Source: Bacillota bacterium (lineage in GTDB: Bacteria; Bacillota; Clostridia; Tissierellales; Gottschalkiaceae). Taken from it: DNA of 64,000 bases. Numbering within the stretch: the stretch's first letter is position 1; the number at the start of each line of letters is the position of its first letter. A program made the position numbers and the translations under genes. Under the pieces are notes generated by a model, which searched no databases, was not told the origin of the DNA, and worked only from the letters and a program-made list of their open reading frames with translations. Shown piece by piece: positions 53,984 to 62,010 of this stretch. The stretch spans positions 75,035 through 139,034 of the forward strand of contig JAEZUY010000029.1 of assembly GCA_023420895.1 (NCBI GenBank), in the 5' to 3' direction.

Positions 53984-54741
53984 TGCCTATACTAGAAGCT
54001 AAAAATATAGGAATACAGTTCGGGGGACTGAAGGCGGTAGACAAATTCAACCTCGAAATATACGACAATGAGATTGTAGGACTTATAGGACCTAACGGTG
54101 CCGGAAAGACTACGACATTCAATATGCTTACAGGAGTTTATCAGCCGACATCAGGAGATATATTCGTTGAAGGAAAGAGCATACTCGGCCTCAAGCCGAA
54201 TCAGACGGTTGACAGAGGACTTGCGAGAACTTTCCAGAATATAAGACTGTTCGGCGAACTTTCAGTAATAGACAATATAAAGATAGCTTTCCAGAAAAAT
54301 ATGAGCTACAGTATTCTTTCAGGAATAATAAAGACTCCTAAATACTGGAAAGAAGAGAGAATTGCAGATCAGAGAGCGAGAGAGCTCTTGGCAATTTTCG
54401 ACATGGAGCACCTTGCAGGAGTGACAGCTAAAAACCTTCCTTACGGAAGACAGAGAAAGCTGGAAATCGCAAGAGCTCTTGCAACAGACCCTAAAGTTCT
54501 TATGCTTGACGAGCCTGCTGCAGGGATGAACCCTCAGGAGACTAGAGAGCTTATGGACACTATATCTTTCATAAGAGACAAGTTCAATGTGTCGATACTG
54601 TTAATAGAGCACGACATGAACCTTGTAATGGGAATATGCGAGAGAATCGTAGTTCTTAACTACGGTGTGCTTCTGGCTCAGGGAACACCTGAAGAAATAA
54701 GAAATAATCCGCAAGTTATAAAAGCTTACTTAGGAGAATAG
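53983..54741 (+). CDS. livG: Branched-chain amino-acid ABC transporter ATP-binding protein LivG
   Basis: 252 residues. Walker A GPNGAGKTTTFNMLTG, signature LPYGRQRKLEIARALA (the LPYG form typical of LivG), Walker B VLMLDEPAAGMNPQET and LLIEHDMNLVM. It is coupled to livM and works as a heterodimer with LivF. Confidence 0.97.
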   Translation: MPILEAKNIGIQFGGLKAVDKFNLEIYDNEIVGLIGPNGAGKTTTFNMLTGVYQPTSGDIFVEGKSILGLKPNQTVDRGLARTFQNIRLFGELSVIDNIKIAFQKNMSYSILSGIIKTPKYWKEERIADQRARELLAIFDMEHLAGVTAKNLPYGRQRKLEIARALATDPKVLMLDEPAAGMNPQETRELMDTISFIRDKFNVSILLIEHDMNLVMGICERIVVLNYGVLLAQGTPEEIRNNPQVIKAYLGE

Positions 54742-54754
54742 AGGAGGTAATTAA

Positions 54755-55459
54755 ATGCTTTCAGTTCAGGACTTGGAAGTTTACTACGGAGTTATCAATG
54801 CCATAAAAGGCATCAGCTTCGATGTAAAAGACGGAGAAATCGTTACACTCATAGGAGCAAACGGAGCGGGAAAGACTACTATATTACAGACTCTTTCAGG
54901 ACTTATAAAGCCTAAGAGCGGAAAAATAACTTATGAAGGTCAGGACCTTTTAAAGATAGAGCCTTACAATATAGTAAGAAATGGAATAGCCCATGTTCCG
55001 GAAGGAAGAAGAATCTTCCCGAATATGACAGTAGAGGACAATCTCGAACTCGGAGGATATATACTGGATGACAAAGACGCAATAGAAGACGGATTCCAGA
55101 GAGCTTATAAAAGCTTCCCGAGACTTGAAGAGAGAAGAAAACAGCTGGCTGGAACACTGAGCGGTGGAGAGCAGCAGATGCTTGCTATAGGAAGAGCGCT
55201 CATGACTAAGCCTAAGATAGTTCTAATGGACGAGCCTTCAATGGGGCTTGCGCCTATACTGGTTGGAGAAATATTCGATATAATAAAGAGAGTTAACGAT
55301 CTGGGAACAACAGTTCTCTTAGTTGAACAGAACGCCAATATGGCGCTTTCAATAGCTGACAGAGCATACGTTCTAGAAACAGGTCAGATAGTTACTTCAG
55401 GAGATGCGAAAGATCTTATGAATAACGACGACATTAGAAAAGCTTACTTAGGAGGCTAA
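54755..55459 (+). CDS. livF: Branched-chain amino-acid ABC transporter ATP-binding protein LivF
   Basis: 234 residues. Starts LSVQDLEVYYGVINAIKGIS; Walker A GANGAGKTTILQTLSG, HVPEGRRIFPNMTVEDNLELG, signature LSGGEQQMLAIGRALM, Walker B IVLMDEPSMGLAP. The usual last component of the Liv system, 13 bases after livG. Confidence 0.97.
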   Translation: MLSVQDLEVYYGVINAIKGISFDVKDGEIVTLIGANGAGKTTILQTLSGLIKPKSGKITYEGQDLLKIEPYNIVRNGIAHVPEGRRIFPNMTVEDNLELGGYILDDKDAIEDGFQRAYKSFPRLEERRKQLAGTLSGGEQQMLAIGRALMTKPKIVLMDEPSMGLAPILVGEIFDIIKRVNDLGTTVLLVEQNANMALSIADRAYVLETGQIVTSGDAKDLMNNDDIRKAYLGG

Positions 55460-55461
55460 AT

Positions 55462-56013
55462 ATGAACAACTGGTTTCTAGCTGTATTTGCAGATACTGCA
55501 AAAGGAGTTAAAGGATATATAAAATCGCAGATTATAATGTGCATAATAACATGGATAATTCTGCTGATAGGTTTTCAGCTCATAGGAATAGAATACGGAG
55601 TGCTCAAAGGACTCGGAATAGCTCTTGTAGACGCTGTTCCGGTAATCGGGAGCGGAATAATAATGATTCCGTGGGCGATATACAGATTCGCAACAGGCTC
55701 TCAGGCAATAGGAGGCCAGATAGCGCTTCTTTACGTAGTTCTAACAGTTCTGAAACAGCTGATACAGCCTAAAGTAGTAGGGGACAGCATAGGCTTAAGA
55801 CCGCTCTACACTTTTATATCAGCTGTACTGGGAACTCTGATAATGGGTCCTCTTGGAGTTATGCTCGGACCTATAGCCGCAGTAATAGCTACATCAGTAG
55901 TAAAATACAGAAAGCTCATGCTATATGAGGAAGAAAAGAAACATCTCGAAAGAGACAGTCAGTTTATAGATGTCAAATACACAGAAAAGAAGTCCAAAGA
56001 TACCGAAGAGTAG
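55462..56013 (+). CDS. Half-length AI-2E-family membrane protein (C-terminal part)
   Basis: 183 residues. It matches the C-terminal half of the AI-2E/YtvI (UPF0118) family: GYIKSQIIMCIITWIILLIG, GIALVDAVPVIGSGIIMIPWAI, LKQLIQPKVVGDSIGLRPL and FISAVLGTLIMGPLGVMLGP. Full members have about 340-370 residues; the N-terminal helices and soluble domain are absent, and nothing like them lies upstream. Yet it has GGAGG and begins two bases after livF, with no internal stop. Either a functional short form or a remnant captured by the liv operon. Confidence 0.75.
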   Translation: MNNWFLAVFADTAKGVKGYIKSQIIMCIITWIILLIGFQLIGIEYGVLKGLGIALVDAVPVIGSGIIMIPWAIYRFATGSQAIGGQIALLYVVLTVLKQLIQPKVVGDSIGLRPLYTFISAVLGTLIMGPLGVMLGPIAAVIATSVVKYRKLMLYEEEKKHLERDSQFIDVKYTEKKSKDTEE

Positions 56014-56033
56014 CTTTGGACTTTTCGGTTTTT
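55991..56033 (+). terminator. Terminator of the liv operon
   Basis: AGTCCAAAG (55991-55999) pairs with CTTTGGACT (56014-56022), then TTTCGGTTTTTT. The last codons and stop of the preceding gene lie in the stem and loop. Confidence 0.75.
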
Positions 56034-56085
56034 TAAACAGAATTTCCGATTTTTCATTCGGAGATTTCAAAATAGAGGTGAAACA

Positions 56086-57333
56086 ATGGAAAAGTATTTC
56101 AGCTATGAAAGAAGAATGCTGGAAAACGGAATGAAAGTCTACCATATAAAGACGAATTCAGAACTTTTTTCACTGAATCTCGGAGTGAAGATAGGTTCAA
56201 AATATGAATCCGAGTCTGAAAAAGGACTCACACATTTTGTAGAACATATGATTTTCAAGGGCACAGAGAAAAGAGACAATATAAAGATAAATGAGGATAT
56301 AGAGGAGCTTGCCGGATATTCCAATGCATATACTTCCTATTCAGATACAGTTTTTAAATTCATGGCGCTTAATGAAGAGTTTGAAAATGCAGTCGAAATT
56401 CTGTCAGATCTTATAAGAAATCCTGTATTTCCTGAAGAAGAATTTAAAAAAGAGAAAGACGTGATTCTTTCAGAAATAAAATCTGATCTTGACAATATAG
56501 AGGACTATTCATATTTCAGAATAGAGAAAGAAGCCTTTGAAAAGAGCTTCCTAGCCTGGGATATAGCAGGAGATATGGACGATGTTTTAAGATACAGCAG
56601 AGACGATATAGAAAGATACTACAGAAAATACTACAATCCGGACAATTCGGTTATTGTAATTGCATCATCGTTCAGTTCAGACTACGTATTCAGCCTTATA
56701 GAAAAGTACTTCAGAGACTGGGAATACAGAGAGACCCGTCATCCTGAAGTGATAACGGAAAAAAACAGAGAAAAAGAATACATCATAGAAAAACCTGATT
56801 TTGAACAGAGCAATATACTATATCTTTTCACATTCGGCGGACTGACCAGGAGAGAGGAGCTTGCGCTAAGCGTTTTAAGCTACAGTCTCGGAGAAAATTC
56901 GAACTCTCATCTATTTAAAAGACTAAGAGAAGAAAAAGGAATGACTTATGAAGTCTACAGCGATTTCGACGTTTCAAAAGATGTGAAGACTCTCTATATC
57001 TATACTGCTCTTTCTAAAGAAAATCTTACACATGCAAAAGAGATAATAGAGAAAACTTTAAGTGAAGTGAAAGAAGGAAAACTCGTAAATGAGAAATCTG
57101 TGAGACTTATGAAGAAGATACTTAAAACTTCTATAGCTTCAGCTCTTTTAGATCCTCAGCATATATCGGACTATGTGATGGGGCAGATTATGGAGGACAG
57201 GGATATATATGAATTTGAAGACAATTTAAGAACTATAGAAAGTCTGAAATTAGATGAGATAATAGAAGTGGGAAGAAAAGTTTTTGTAAATCCCACAGTT
57301 CAGATAATAGAAGGCGGGGAGAAGAATGGATAA
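56086..57333 (+). CDS. M16-family zinc metallopeptidase
   Basis: 415 residues. The inverted zinc motif HFVEHMIFKGTEKR (HxxEH) lies near residue 50, with the third ligand Glu in the KDVILSEIKSDLDN helix. The second M16 half has SYSLGENSNSHLFKRLREEKGMTYEVYS. No signal peptide, so a cytoplasmic processing-type peptidase. Its stop overlaps the start of the serine hydrolase gene by 8 bases. Confidence 0.93.
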   Translation: MEKYFSYERRMLENGMKVYHIKTNSELFSLNLGVKIGSKYESESEKGLTHFVEHMIFKGTEKRDNIKINEDIEELAGYSNAYTSYSDTVFKFMALNEEFENAVEILSDLIRNPVFPEEEFKKEKDVILSEIKSDLDNIEDYSYFRIEKEAFEKSFLAWDIAGDMDDVLRYSRDDIERYYRKYYNPDNSVIVIASSFSSDYVFSLIEKYFRDWEYRETRHPEVITEKNREKEYIIEKPDFEQSNILYLFTFGGLTRREELALSVLSYSLGENSNSHLFKRLREEKGMTYEVYSDFDVSKDVKTLYIYTALSKENLTHAKEIIEKTLSEVKEGKLVNEKSVRLMKKILKTSIASALLDPQHISDYVMGQIMEDRDIYEFEDNLRTIESLKLDEIIEVGRKVFVNPTVQIIEGGEKNG

Positions 57334-58258
57334 ATGCAGAAATGAAAAAATACATTCGGAAATCGTATATATTTCAGGAAAAACAGTTCATAAATGCGGA
57401 AATACAGATGAAACTGTTCCGGTGAACTCTATAACGAAGACTGTGACGGCTCTTCTCACTGGAATCGCTCTTAAAAGAGGGCTTATAGAAAGCACAGATG
57501 ACAGGGCGTGCGATTATATAAGAGGATACGATATAGATGACAGAGCGTGCGATTATATAAGAGGATACGATATAGACGAAAGAATAACAGTAGAGAGACT
57601 TCTGACTATGAGTCCGGGAATAGACTGGGATGAGAAAATACTCAATGACAGAGAAGACTGGATTAAAACTATTTCAGAGAGAGAAGTAATAGAAGAGAAT
57701 ATCGGAAAATTCCAGTACGGAAGCGCATCGTCTCATCTTTTAGGGAGAATAATTCAGGAAACATCAGGAATGCTTTTAGAAGATTTTGCAATAAAATATC
57801 TTTTCAGCCCTCTCGGGATAGAATATTCTAAAGAAGCTGAATATATTGAATACTATATCGATGAGAAGCCGTTTAAAAGCTTCAGAAGATGGGACATAAC
57901 TCCAGAAGGACAGAATGCCGGCTCTTTTGCACTCAGACTTTCGGCAGAAGACCTTCTGAAAATAGGAAAGATATTTTTAGGACCTTCAGAATTTATAACT
58001 GAAGAATTCAGAAAAAACGCCATGAGTCCCAAAGTCAAAGCGGAAGGATACGGATATTACGGATACCAGGGCTGGATAAAGAAGATAAAAGGATATAATG
58101 TATATTCAGCAATAGGAGTAGACGACAAATATCTCAGCATAGTTCCGGAGCTTGAACTCGTATTTGTGATGCTTTCAGAAGTTAAAAAAGAGCAGAAAAG
58201 AGCGCCGCTTACGAAGACTTATATTTCAGAACTGATTAAGTATATAAAGCTCGCATAG
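57326..58258 (+). CDS. Serine hydrolase, class C beta-lactamase fold
   Basis: 310 residues. The nucleophile motif SITK (SxxK) lies near residue 34 in VNSITKTVTALLTGIAL; RITVERLLTMSPGIDWD and FQYGSASSHLLGRIIQETSG are family marks, with YGS where YxN is usual. No signal peptide is seen, so it may be cytoplasmic. Residues about 58-83 contain a 13-residue tandem duplication (DDRACDYIRGYDI twice). Coupled to the M16 gene upstream. Confidence 0.88.
   Translation: MDKCRNEKIHSEIVYISGKTVHKCGNTDETVPVNSITKTVTALLTGIALKRGLIESTDDRACDYIRGYDIDDRACDYIRGYDIDERITVERLLTMSPGIDWDEKILNDREDWIKTISEREVIEENIGKFQYGSASSHLLGRIIQETSGMLLEDFAIKYLFSPLGIEYSKEAEYIEYYIDEKPFKSFRRWDITPEGQNAGSFALRLSAEDLLKIGKIFLGPSEFITEEFRKNAMSPKVKAEGYGYYGYQGWIKKIKGYNVYSAIGVDDKYLSIVPELELVFVMLSEVKKEQKRAPLTKTYISELIKYIKLA
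57497..57574 (+). repeat. Tandem duplication of 39 bases inside the serine hydrolase gene
   Basis: 57497-57535 and 57536-57574 are identical except one synonymous base (AGG versus AGA, both Arg). Each unit encodes DDRACDYIRGYDI and the frame is kept. Confidence 0.97.
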
Positions 58259-58300
58259 TATATGAGAGCGATAGTATATCGACAAAATACGACTTAAATC

Positions 58301-58329
58301 TTGAAAAATGAGTAAAACAGTAGTATAAT
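58301..58329 (+). promoter_or_regulatory. Promoter of the gene at 58394
   Basis: TTGAAA (58301-58306), 17 bases, TATAAT (58324-58329): a near-consensus sigma-A promoter with a leader of about 60 bases. Confidence 0.8.
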
Positions 58330-58393
58330 AATAACCAAGAGATATAGAAAAATACTAACAAAATATGAAATTTGATAGAAAGGGTGTAAAGAT

Positions 58394-59095
58394 ATGTTTG
58401 CTATAATAAACAGAATGTCAACACCAGAAGCGGTAACAAATGCACTAAATTATGAGGAGCTTCTTCAAAATCTAGAAGAAGAATTAAGATTAAGCAGCGA
58501 AACAAATCTTTCAGTAAAAAGACTAAGCGAAAATGTGAGAGGAATCGACTTACAGAGAGGCGCTGAAGTTATATACATAGCTGCAGGCGCTACTTGCGAA
58601 GAGATTCTTGAAGAACTTGAATTAGAAGACGGATCAGAAGCTAAACTTCTAGTTACAGACTCTTACTATGGAAACAAACTTCCTAAAGATTCAAGCCTTA
58701 AAGCTTGCTTCGGAGATATAATCAAAGTTATATCAGAAGACAAATCGGAAGTTAAAACTTACGTTATAATGGAAGATAACAGCGACAAGAGCGTATCTAC
58801 TCAGATTGCTGTTAAAGGAGTTAACTCAGTGATAAAAGAAATAGACAACCTTCACAGAGTTATAAGAATGACTGAACCGGCTGAAGGATTAATGGCTACA
58901 GACCTTGCTGCTATGATAACTTCAGAAGACGGCTCAAATCAGCTGTATGATGTTCAAGGTATAGAGCCTATATTCGATGACGCTCTAATAACTAAGGACA
59001 ATAATCTTGATCTTGTAACAGAAATGGAAGAATTCGTTGTAATATCTGAAAACAGACACAATGTTGCAAGATACAGAATTGAATTTGTAAAGTAA
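58394..59095 (+). CDS. Unknown protein with two repeat modules
   Basis: 233 residues, no signal peptide or membrane helix. After a helical start, residues about 45-140 (EVIYIAAGATCEEILEELEL, DIIKVISEDKSEVKTYVIM) resemble a small module common in Firmicute surface proteins (xxIxVPAGTTVxELL ... GDxVxVTAEDGxTxxTYTI). A second, weaker copy lies at about 145-233 (NLHRVIRMTEPAEGLMATDLAAMI, EMEEFVVISENRHNVARYRIEF). Surface proteins usually carry these after a signal sequence, absent here. Function unknown. Strong promoter and terminator suggest good expression. Confidence 0.6.
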   Translation: MFAIINRMSTPEAVTNALNYEELLQNLEEELRLSSETNLSVKRLSENVRGIDLQRGAEVIYIAAGATCEEILEELELEDGSEAKLLVTDSYYGNKLPKDSSLKACFGDIIKVISEDKSEVKTYVIMEDNSDKSVSTQIAVKGVNSVIKEIDNLHRVIRMTEPAEGLMATDLAAMITSEDGSNQLYDVQGIEPIFDDALITKDNNLDLVTEMEEFVVISENRHNVARYRIEFVK

Positions 59096-59119
59096 TCGAG
59101 TTTAAATAAAAAATAAAAG

Positions 59120-59148
59120 GGTCCTCCCGTATGGGAGGACTTTTTTTG
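59120..59148 (+). terminator. Terminator after the gene at 58394
   Basis: GTCCTCCC (59121-59128) pairs with GGGAGGAC (59133-59140) around GTAT, with seven T after. Confidence 0.93.
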
Positions 59149-59300
59149 TTCTTAAATCATTAAAAATCTAAAAATATAAGAACTTTTTTAAACTTTGAGA
59201 AGAGTTAGAAAAACCTCTGAAACCGTTGGAATTAAGAGGAAAACAGAAATCAGCACTTATATTTCAATGCATAAATATATAGAGGGTTTAAGCCATAAAT

Positions 59301-59325
59301 GTTTAAAACGTTGAGAAATGGGCAT
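59301..59325 (+). promoter_or_regulatory. Sigma-B-like promoter before the gene at 59349 (tentative)
   Basis: GTTTAA (59301-59306), 13 bases, GGGCAT (59320-59325), close to the GTTTAA/GGGTAT pattern of Gram-positive sigma-B. A sigma-A reading, TTGAGA (59311-59316), 16 bases, TATATA (59333-59338), is also possible. Confidence 0.4.
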
Positions 59326-59348
59326 ATATAGATATATAAGAAAAATAT

Positions 59349-60428
59349 TTGACAATAGGAGTTGATTTTATGAGTAATCATGCAAGAAGACCAGCAAGAA
59401 GACGAGATTTCTGGTCCCGTAATCTTGATTTAGAAGCAGGATTCAATCTTTCATGGGGAGCAGTTATAGCTGGTACGGTTACATTTTTCGCAGTATTTAT
59501 GTTATTTTCATTAATTACGACAGCTATAGGGCTAGGTACATTTGATCCTACAGATGCTCAGGCAATGAGCGGAGTAGGAACTGGAATGGCAATATGGACA
59601 GTAATATCTATACTAGTTTCATTATTCGCAGGAGGATTTGTTGCAGGACTTGCGGCACGTAAAACAGGAATGCTCCACGGTTTTTTAACTTGGGGACTTT
59701 CAACTATACTAGTGTTCGTTCTTTTAACATCGGCTGCATCAAGCGCGATGGGAGCGATAGGAAATGCAATAGGATCAATAACAGGAGCTGTAGGAAGTGC
59801 AGTTCAGAGTGCTGCAGGAACAGCAGGAGATGCTGCTGACGGAGCACTTAAAGGAATTGAAGATCAGATATCTATAGATACTGACCAGTTAAGCGAAGAA
59901 AGCAAACAGATACTGAGAGATACAGAAGTTGAAGAACTTCAGCCAGAATATATTCAGGGAGAATTAGACGCTGCAAAAGAAGATGTTAAGCAGGCTGCTA
60001 AAGATTTAGCTGTAAACCCTGAAAATTCAGATCAGATAATAGACGATCTTTCAAATAGCATACAGGCGCGTATAGACAATATAACTAAAGAAGTTGACCG
60101 TGATGCTGTTAAAAATTCAGTAGCTAAAAATACTGATATGACAGATGCAGAAGCTGACGAAGCTGTTGACAACGCTATAGAAGGTGTTGAAAAAGCACAG
60201 GCTGAAGCTGAGAAAAAACTTGAAGAAGCAAAAGTAAAAGTTCAGAATGCGAAAGCAGAAGCTGAACAGATGGTTGAAGAAGGAAAAGAAAAAGCAGACA
60301 GTGCTACTAATAAAGCATCTGGAGCTGCAGTAGTTCTATTCATCGGCCTTCTAATAGGAGCGGCACTATCATCATTCGCAGGAATTCTTGGAAGTGCTAA
60401 AACTAAAGGAACTATAGTTCAAGAATAA
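59349..60428 (+). CDS. Membrane protein with long coiled coil, function unknown
   Basis: 359 residues. A basic start (HARRPARRRDFWSR), three Gly/Ala-rich membrane helices (about 30-55, 73-98, 103-135), then a long helical, Ala/Glu/Lys-rich region (about 150-325, coiled-coil-like: AQAEAEKKLEEAKVKVQNAKAEAEQM), and a final membrane helix (about 328-350). The front part (NLSWGAVIAGTVTFFAVFMLF ... GMLHGFLTWGLSTILVFVLL) resembles a widespread uncharacterised membrane family. The charged part must cross or face the same side as the loops. A stress role is only suggested by the sigma-B-like promoter. Confidence 0.65.
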   Translation: MTIGVDFMSNHARRPARRRDFWSRNLDLEAGFNLSWGAVIAGTVTFFAVFMLFSLITTAIGLGTFDPTDAQAMSGVGTGMAIWTVISILVSLFAGGFVAGLAARKTGMLHGFLTWGLSTILVFVLLTSAASSAMGAIGNAIGSITGAVGSAVQSAAGTAGDAADGALKGIEDQISIDTDQLSEESKQILRDTEVEELQPEYIQGELDAAKEDVKQAAKDLAVNPENSDQIIDDLSNSIQARIDNITKEVDRDAVKNSVAKNTDMTDAEADEAVDNAIEGVEKAQAEAEKKLEEAKVKVQNAKAEAEQMVEEGKEKADSATNKASGAAVVLFIGLLIGAALSSFAGILGSAKTKGTIVQE

Positions 60429-60485
60429 TCTCACAATTCAGAATAGAATTTATTGATGAAAATTGTATAAACGGATATAAAACAG

Positions 60486-60518
60486 GTCTCATTGAAATTT
60501 CAATGAGACTTTTGTTTT
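60486..60518 (+). terminator. Terminator after the gene at 59349
   Basis: GTCTCATTG (60486-60494) pairs with CAATGAGAC (60501-60509), followed by TTTTGTTTT. Confidence 0.92.
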
Positions 60519-60634
60519 GTATTATAAGGCAGAAATAAAAAGGAAAATATAATAATTGAGAGCATACTGCAACGGGTATATATATAAGTAAGGACAAATT
60601 TTTTAATTTACATAAAATATAAAAGAAATGGGGA

Positions 60635-61849
60635 ATGGAAATGTCAGTTAAAAAGGTTTTGGGGATAGGAATGCTTACTGCTGTGATTGCAGTTTCAGGA
60701 ACTATAGTGCCAGGAAATATGAATGAACTGATTCCTTCAGGAGCTGAAACTGTCTATGCGGAAGACGGAAGTACAGAGGAGAACAGTCCGGAAAATGGCG
60801 GTTCACAAGACGGCGGTTCAGAAAATGAAAACCCTGAAGACAGCGGTTCAGAAAACAGCAGTTCTGAAGCAGAAGATAAATTAAAAGAAATTATAAAAGG
60901 CATTAAAGATGTATTCGTAGATGAAGACGGAAATCTCAAAGAAAATCCTCTGGAATCCGAAATAACACTTCCGGACGGAAGCACAATGACTCTTGAAGAC
61001 TATCTTAATCAGGAGATAAAAAAACTCCTTCCGGATTCTGTAAATATAGGTTCAGCGAGCTATAATCCTGAAACGGGAGAACTCACACTGCCTGAAGGAG
61101 CAGAAGAAATAGCGGAAGAGATAGAAAAGATACTTAAAGAGAGTTCAGACGGAATACCGCCTATAGACATAAATATAGAAGTTCCTGATCTGAAAAAGGA
61201 AAGATTTACTCACGAGAAGTATCTTAACGGATACGAAGACGGAACAGTGAGACCTGAAGGCGTTCTCACAAGAGGAGAAGCCGCTGCAATATATTCGAGA
61301 CTGATTGCTGAAAAAGACAGCTTCATCAGTTCAGGCAGCACTGATTATGATGATATAGACGGTGCATGGTATTCAGGCTATGCAGAGTATATGACAGAGA
61401 AAGGCATAATGAACGGCTATCCGGACGGCACTTTCAGAGGTGAAAAACCTCTCACTAGAGCCGAGCTTTCAAAGATGATATCTAAGCAGTTTGAAGGAAA
61501 CGGAGAAGAAACAGATTTTTCAGATATAGAAGGACACTGGGCGAAAGAATCCATAGAGAAAGTATATGCAGAAGGAATAGTGAACGGCTATCCGGACGGG
61601 ACTTTCAGACCTGATGAAAGCATTACAAGAGCTGAAGCCGTTAAGATGTTCAACATACTTTTTGACAGAGGAGCAGATGCTGAGAGCATTGACGGACTCA
61701 TAAGCAGGATAGGTCTCACAGAGTTCGAAGATATATTCGAAGAGCACTGGGCATATTATGAAATAATGGAAGCTTCAAATTCTCACAGATATGAAAAGAC
61801 AGGAGAAAAAAGAACTGACGAGCTCTGGAAAAGAATTTTATTCAGATAA
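60635..61849 (+). CDS. SLH-domain cell-envelope protein
   Basis: 404 residues. Signal peptide (VLGIGMLTAVIAVSGTIV, likely cut after VYA-ED), a Ser/Glu/Asn/Gly low-complexity stretch (about 45-85), a domain of unknown type (about 85-190), then three SLH repeats (YLNGYEDGTVRPEGVLTRGEAA; GIMNGYPDGTFRGEKPLTRAE; GIVNGYPDGTFRPDESITRAEA). SLH repeats bind pyruvylated secondary wall polymer, so it is attached to the cell wall. The low-complexity part may be a flexible spacer. The third SLH is followed by a short tail ending WKRILFR. Confidence 0.9.
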   Translation: MEMSVKKVLGIGMLTAVIAVSGTIVPGNMNELIPSGAETVYAEDGSTEENSPENGGSQDGGSENENPEDSGSENSSSEAEDKLKEIIKGIKDVFVDEDGNLKENPLESEITLPDGSTMTLEDYLNQEIKKLLPDSVNIGSASYNPETGELTLPEGAEEIAEEIEKILKESSDGIPPIDINIEVPDLKKERFTHEKYLNGYEDGTVRPEGVLTRGEAAAIYSRLIAEKDSFISSGSTDYDDIDGAWYSGYAEYMTEKGIMNGYPDGTFRGEKPLTRAELSKMISKQFEGNGEETDFSDIEGHWAKESIEKVYAEGIVNGYPDGTFRPDESITRAEAVKMFNILFDRGADAESIDGLISRIGLTEFEDIFEEHWAYYEIMEASNSHRYEKTGEKRTDELWKRILFR

Positions 61850-61860
61850 AAATATTAAAA

Positions 61861-61885
61861 AGGGAGATATCTCTCCCTTTTTTTG
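61861..61885 (+). terminator. Terminator after the SLH gene
   Basis: AGGGAGA (61861-61867) pairs with TCTCCCT (61872-61878), followed by a T run. Confidence 0.92.
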
Positions 61886-62010
61886 ATGTTTAAAATATAG
61901 AAATTCAGCTGTATTCTGATAAATTCCACATTATCCTATTTTTCACACTTAAAAAAGGGTATATAAATTAATACAGGGTTTTTAGGAATACGGAAGGACG
62001 GGGGAATTGT

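Noticed and set aside
59096..59348. Possible small RNA or gene in the gap before the coiled-coil membrane protein
   Set aside because: Beyond the terminator and the promoter candidates it is A-rich with no stable fold or start with ribosome site.
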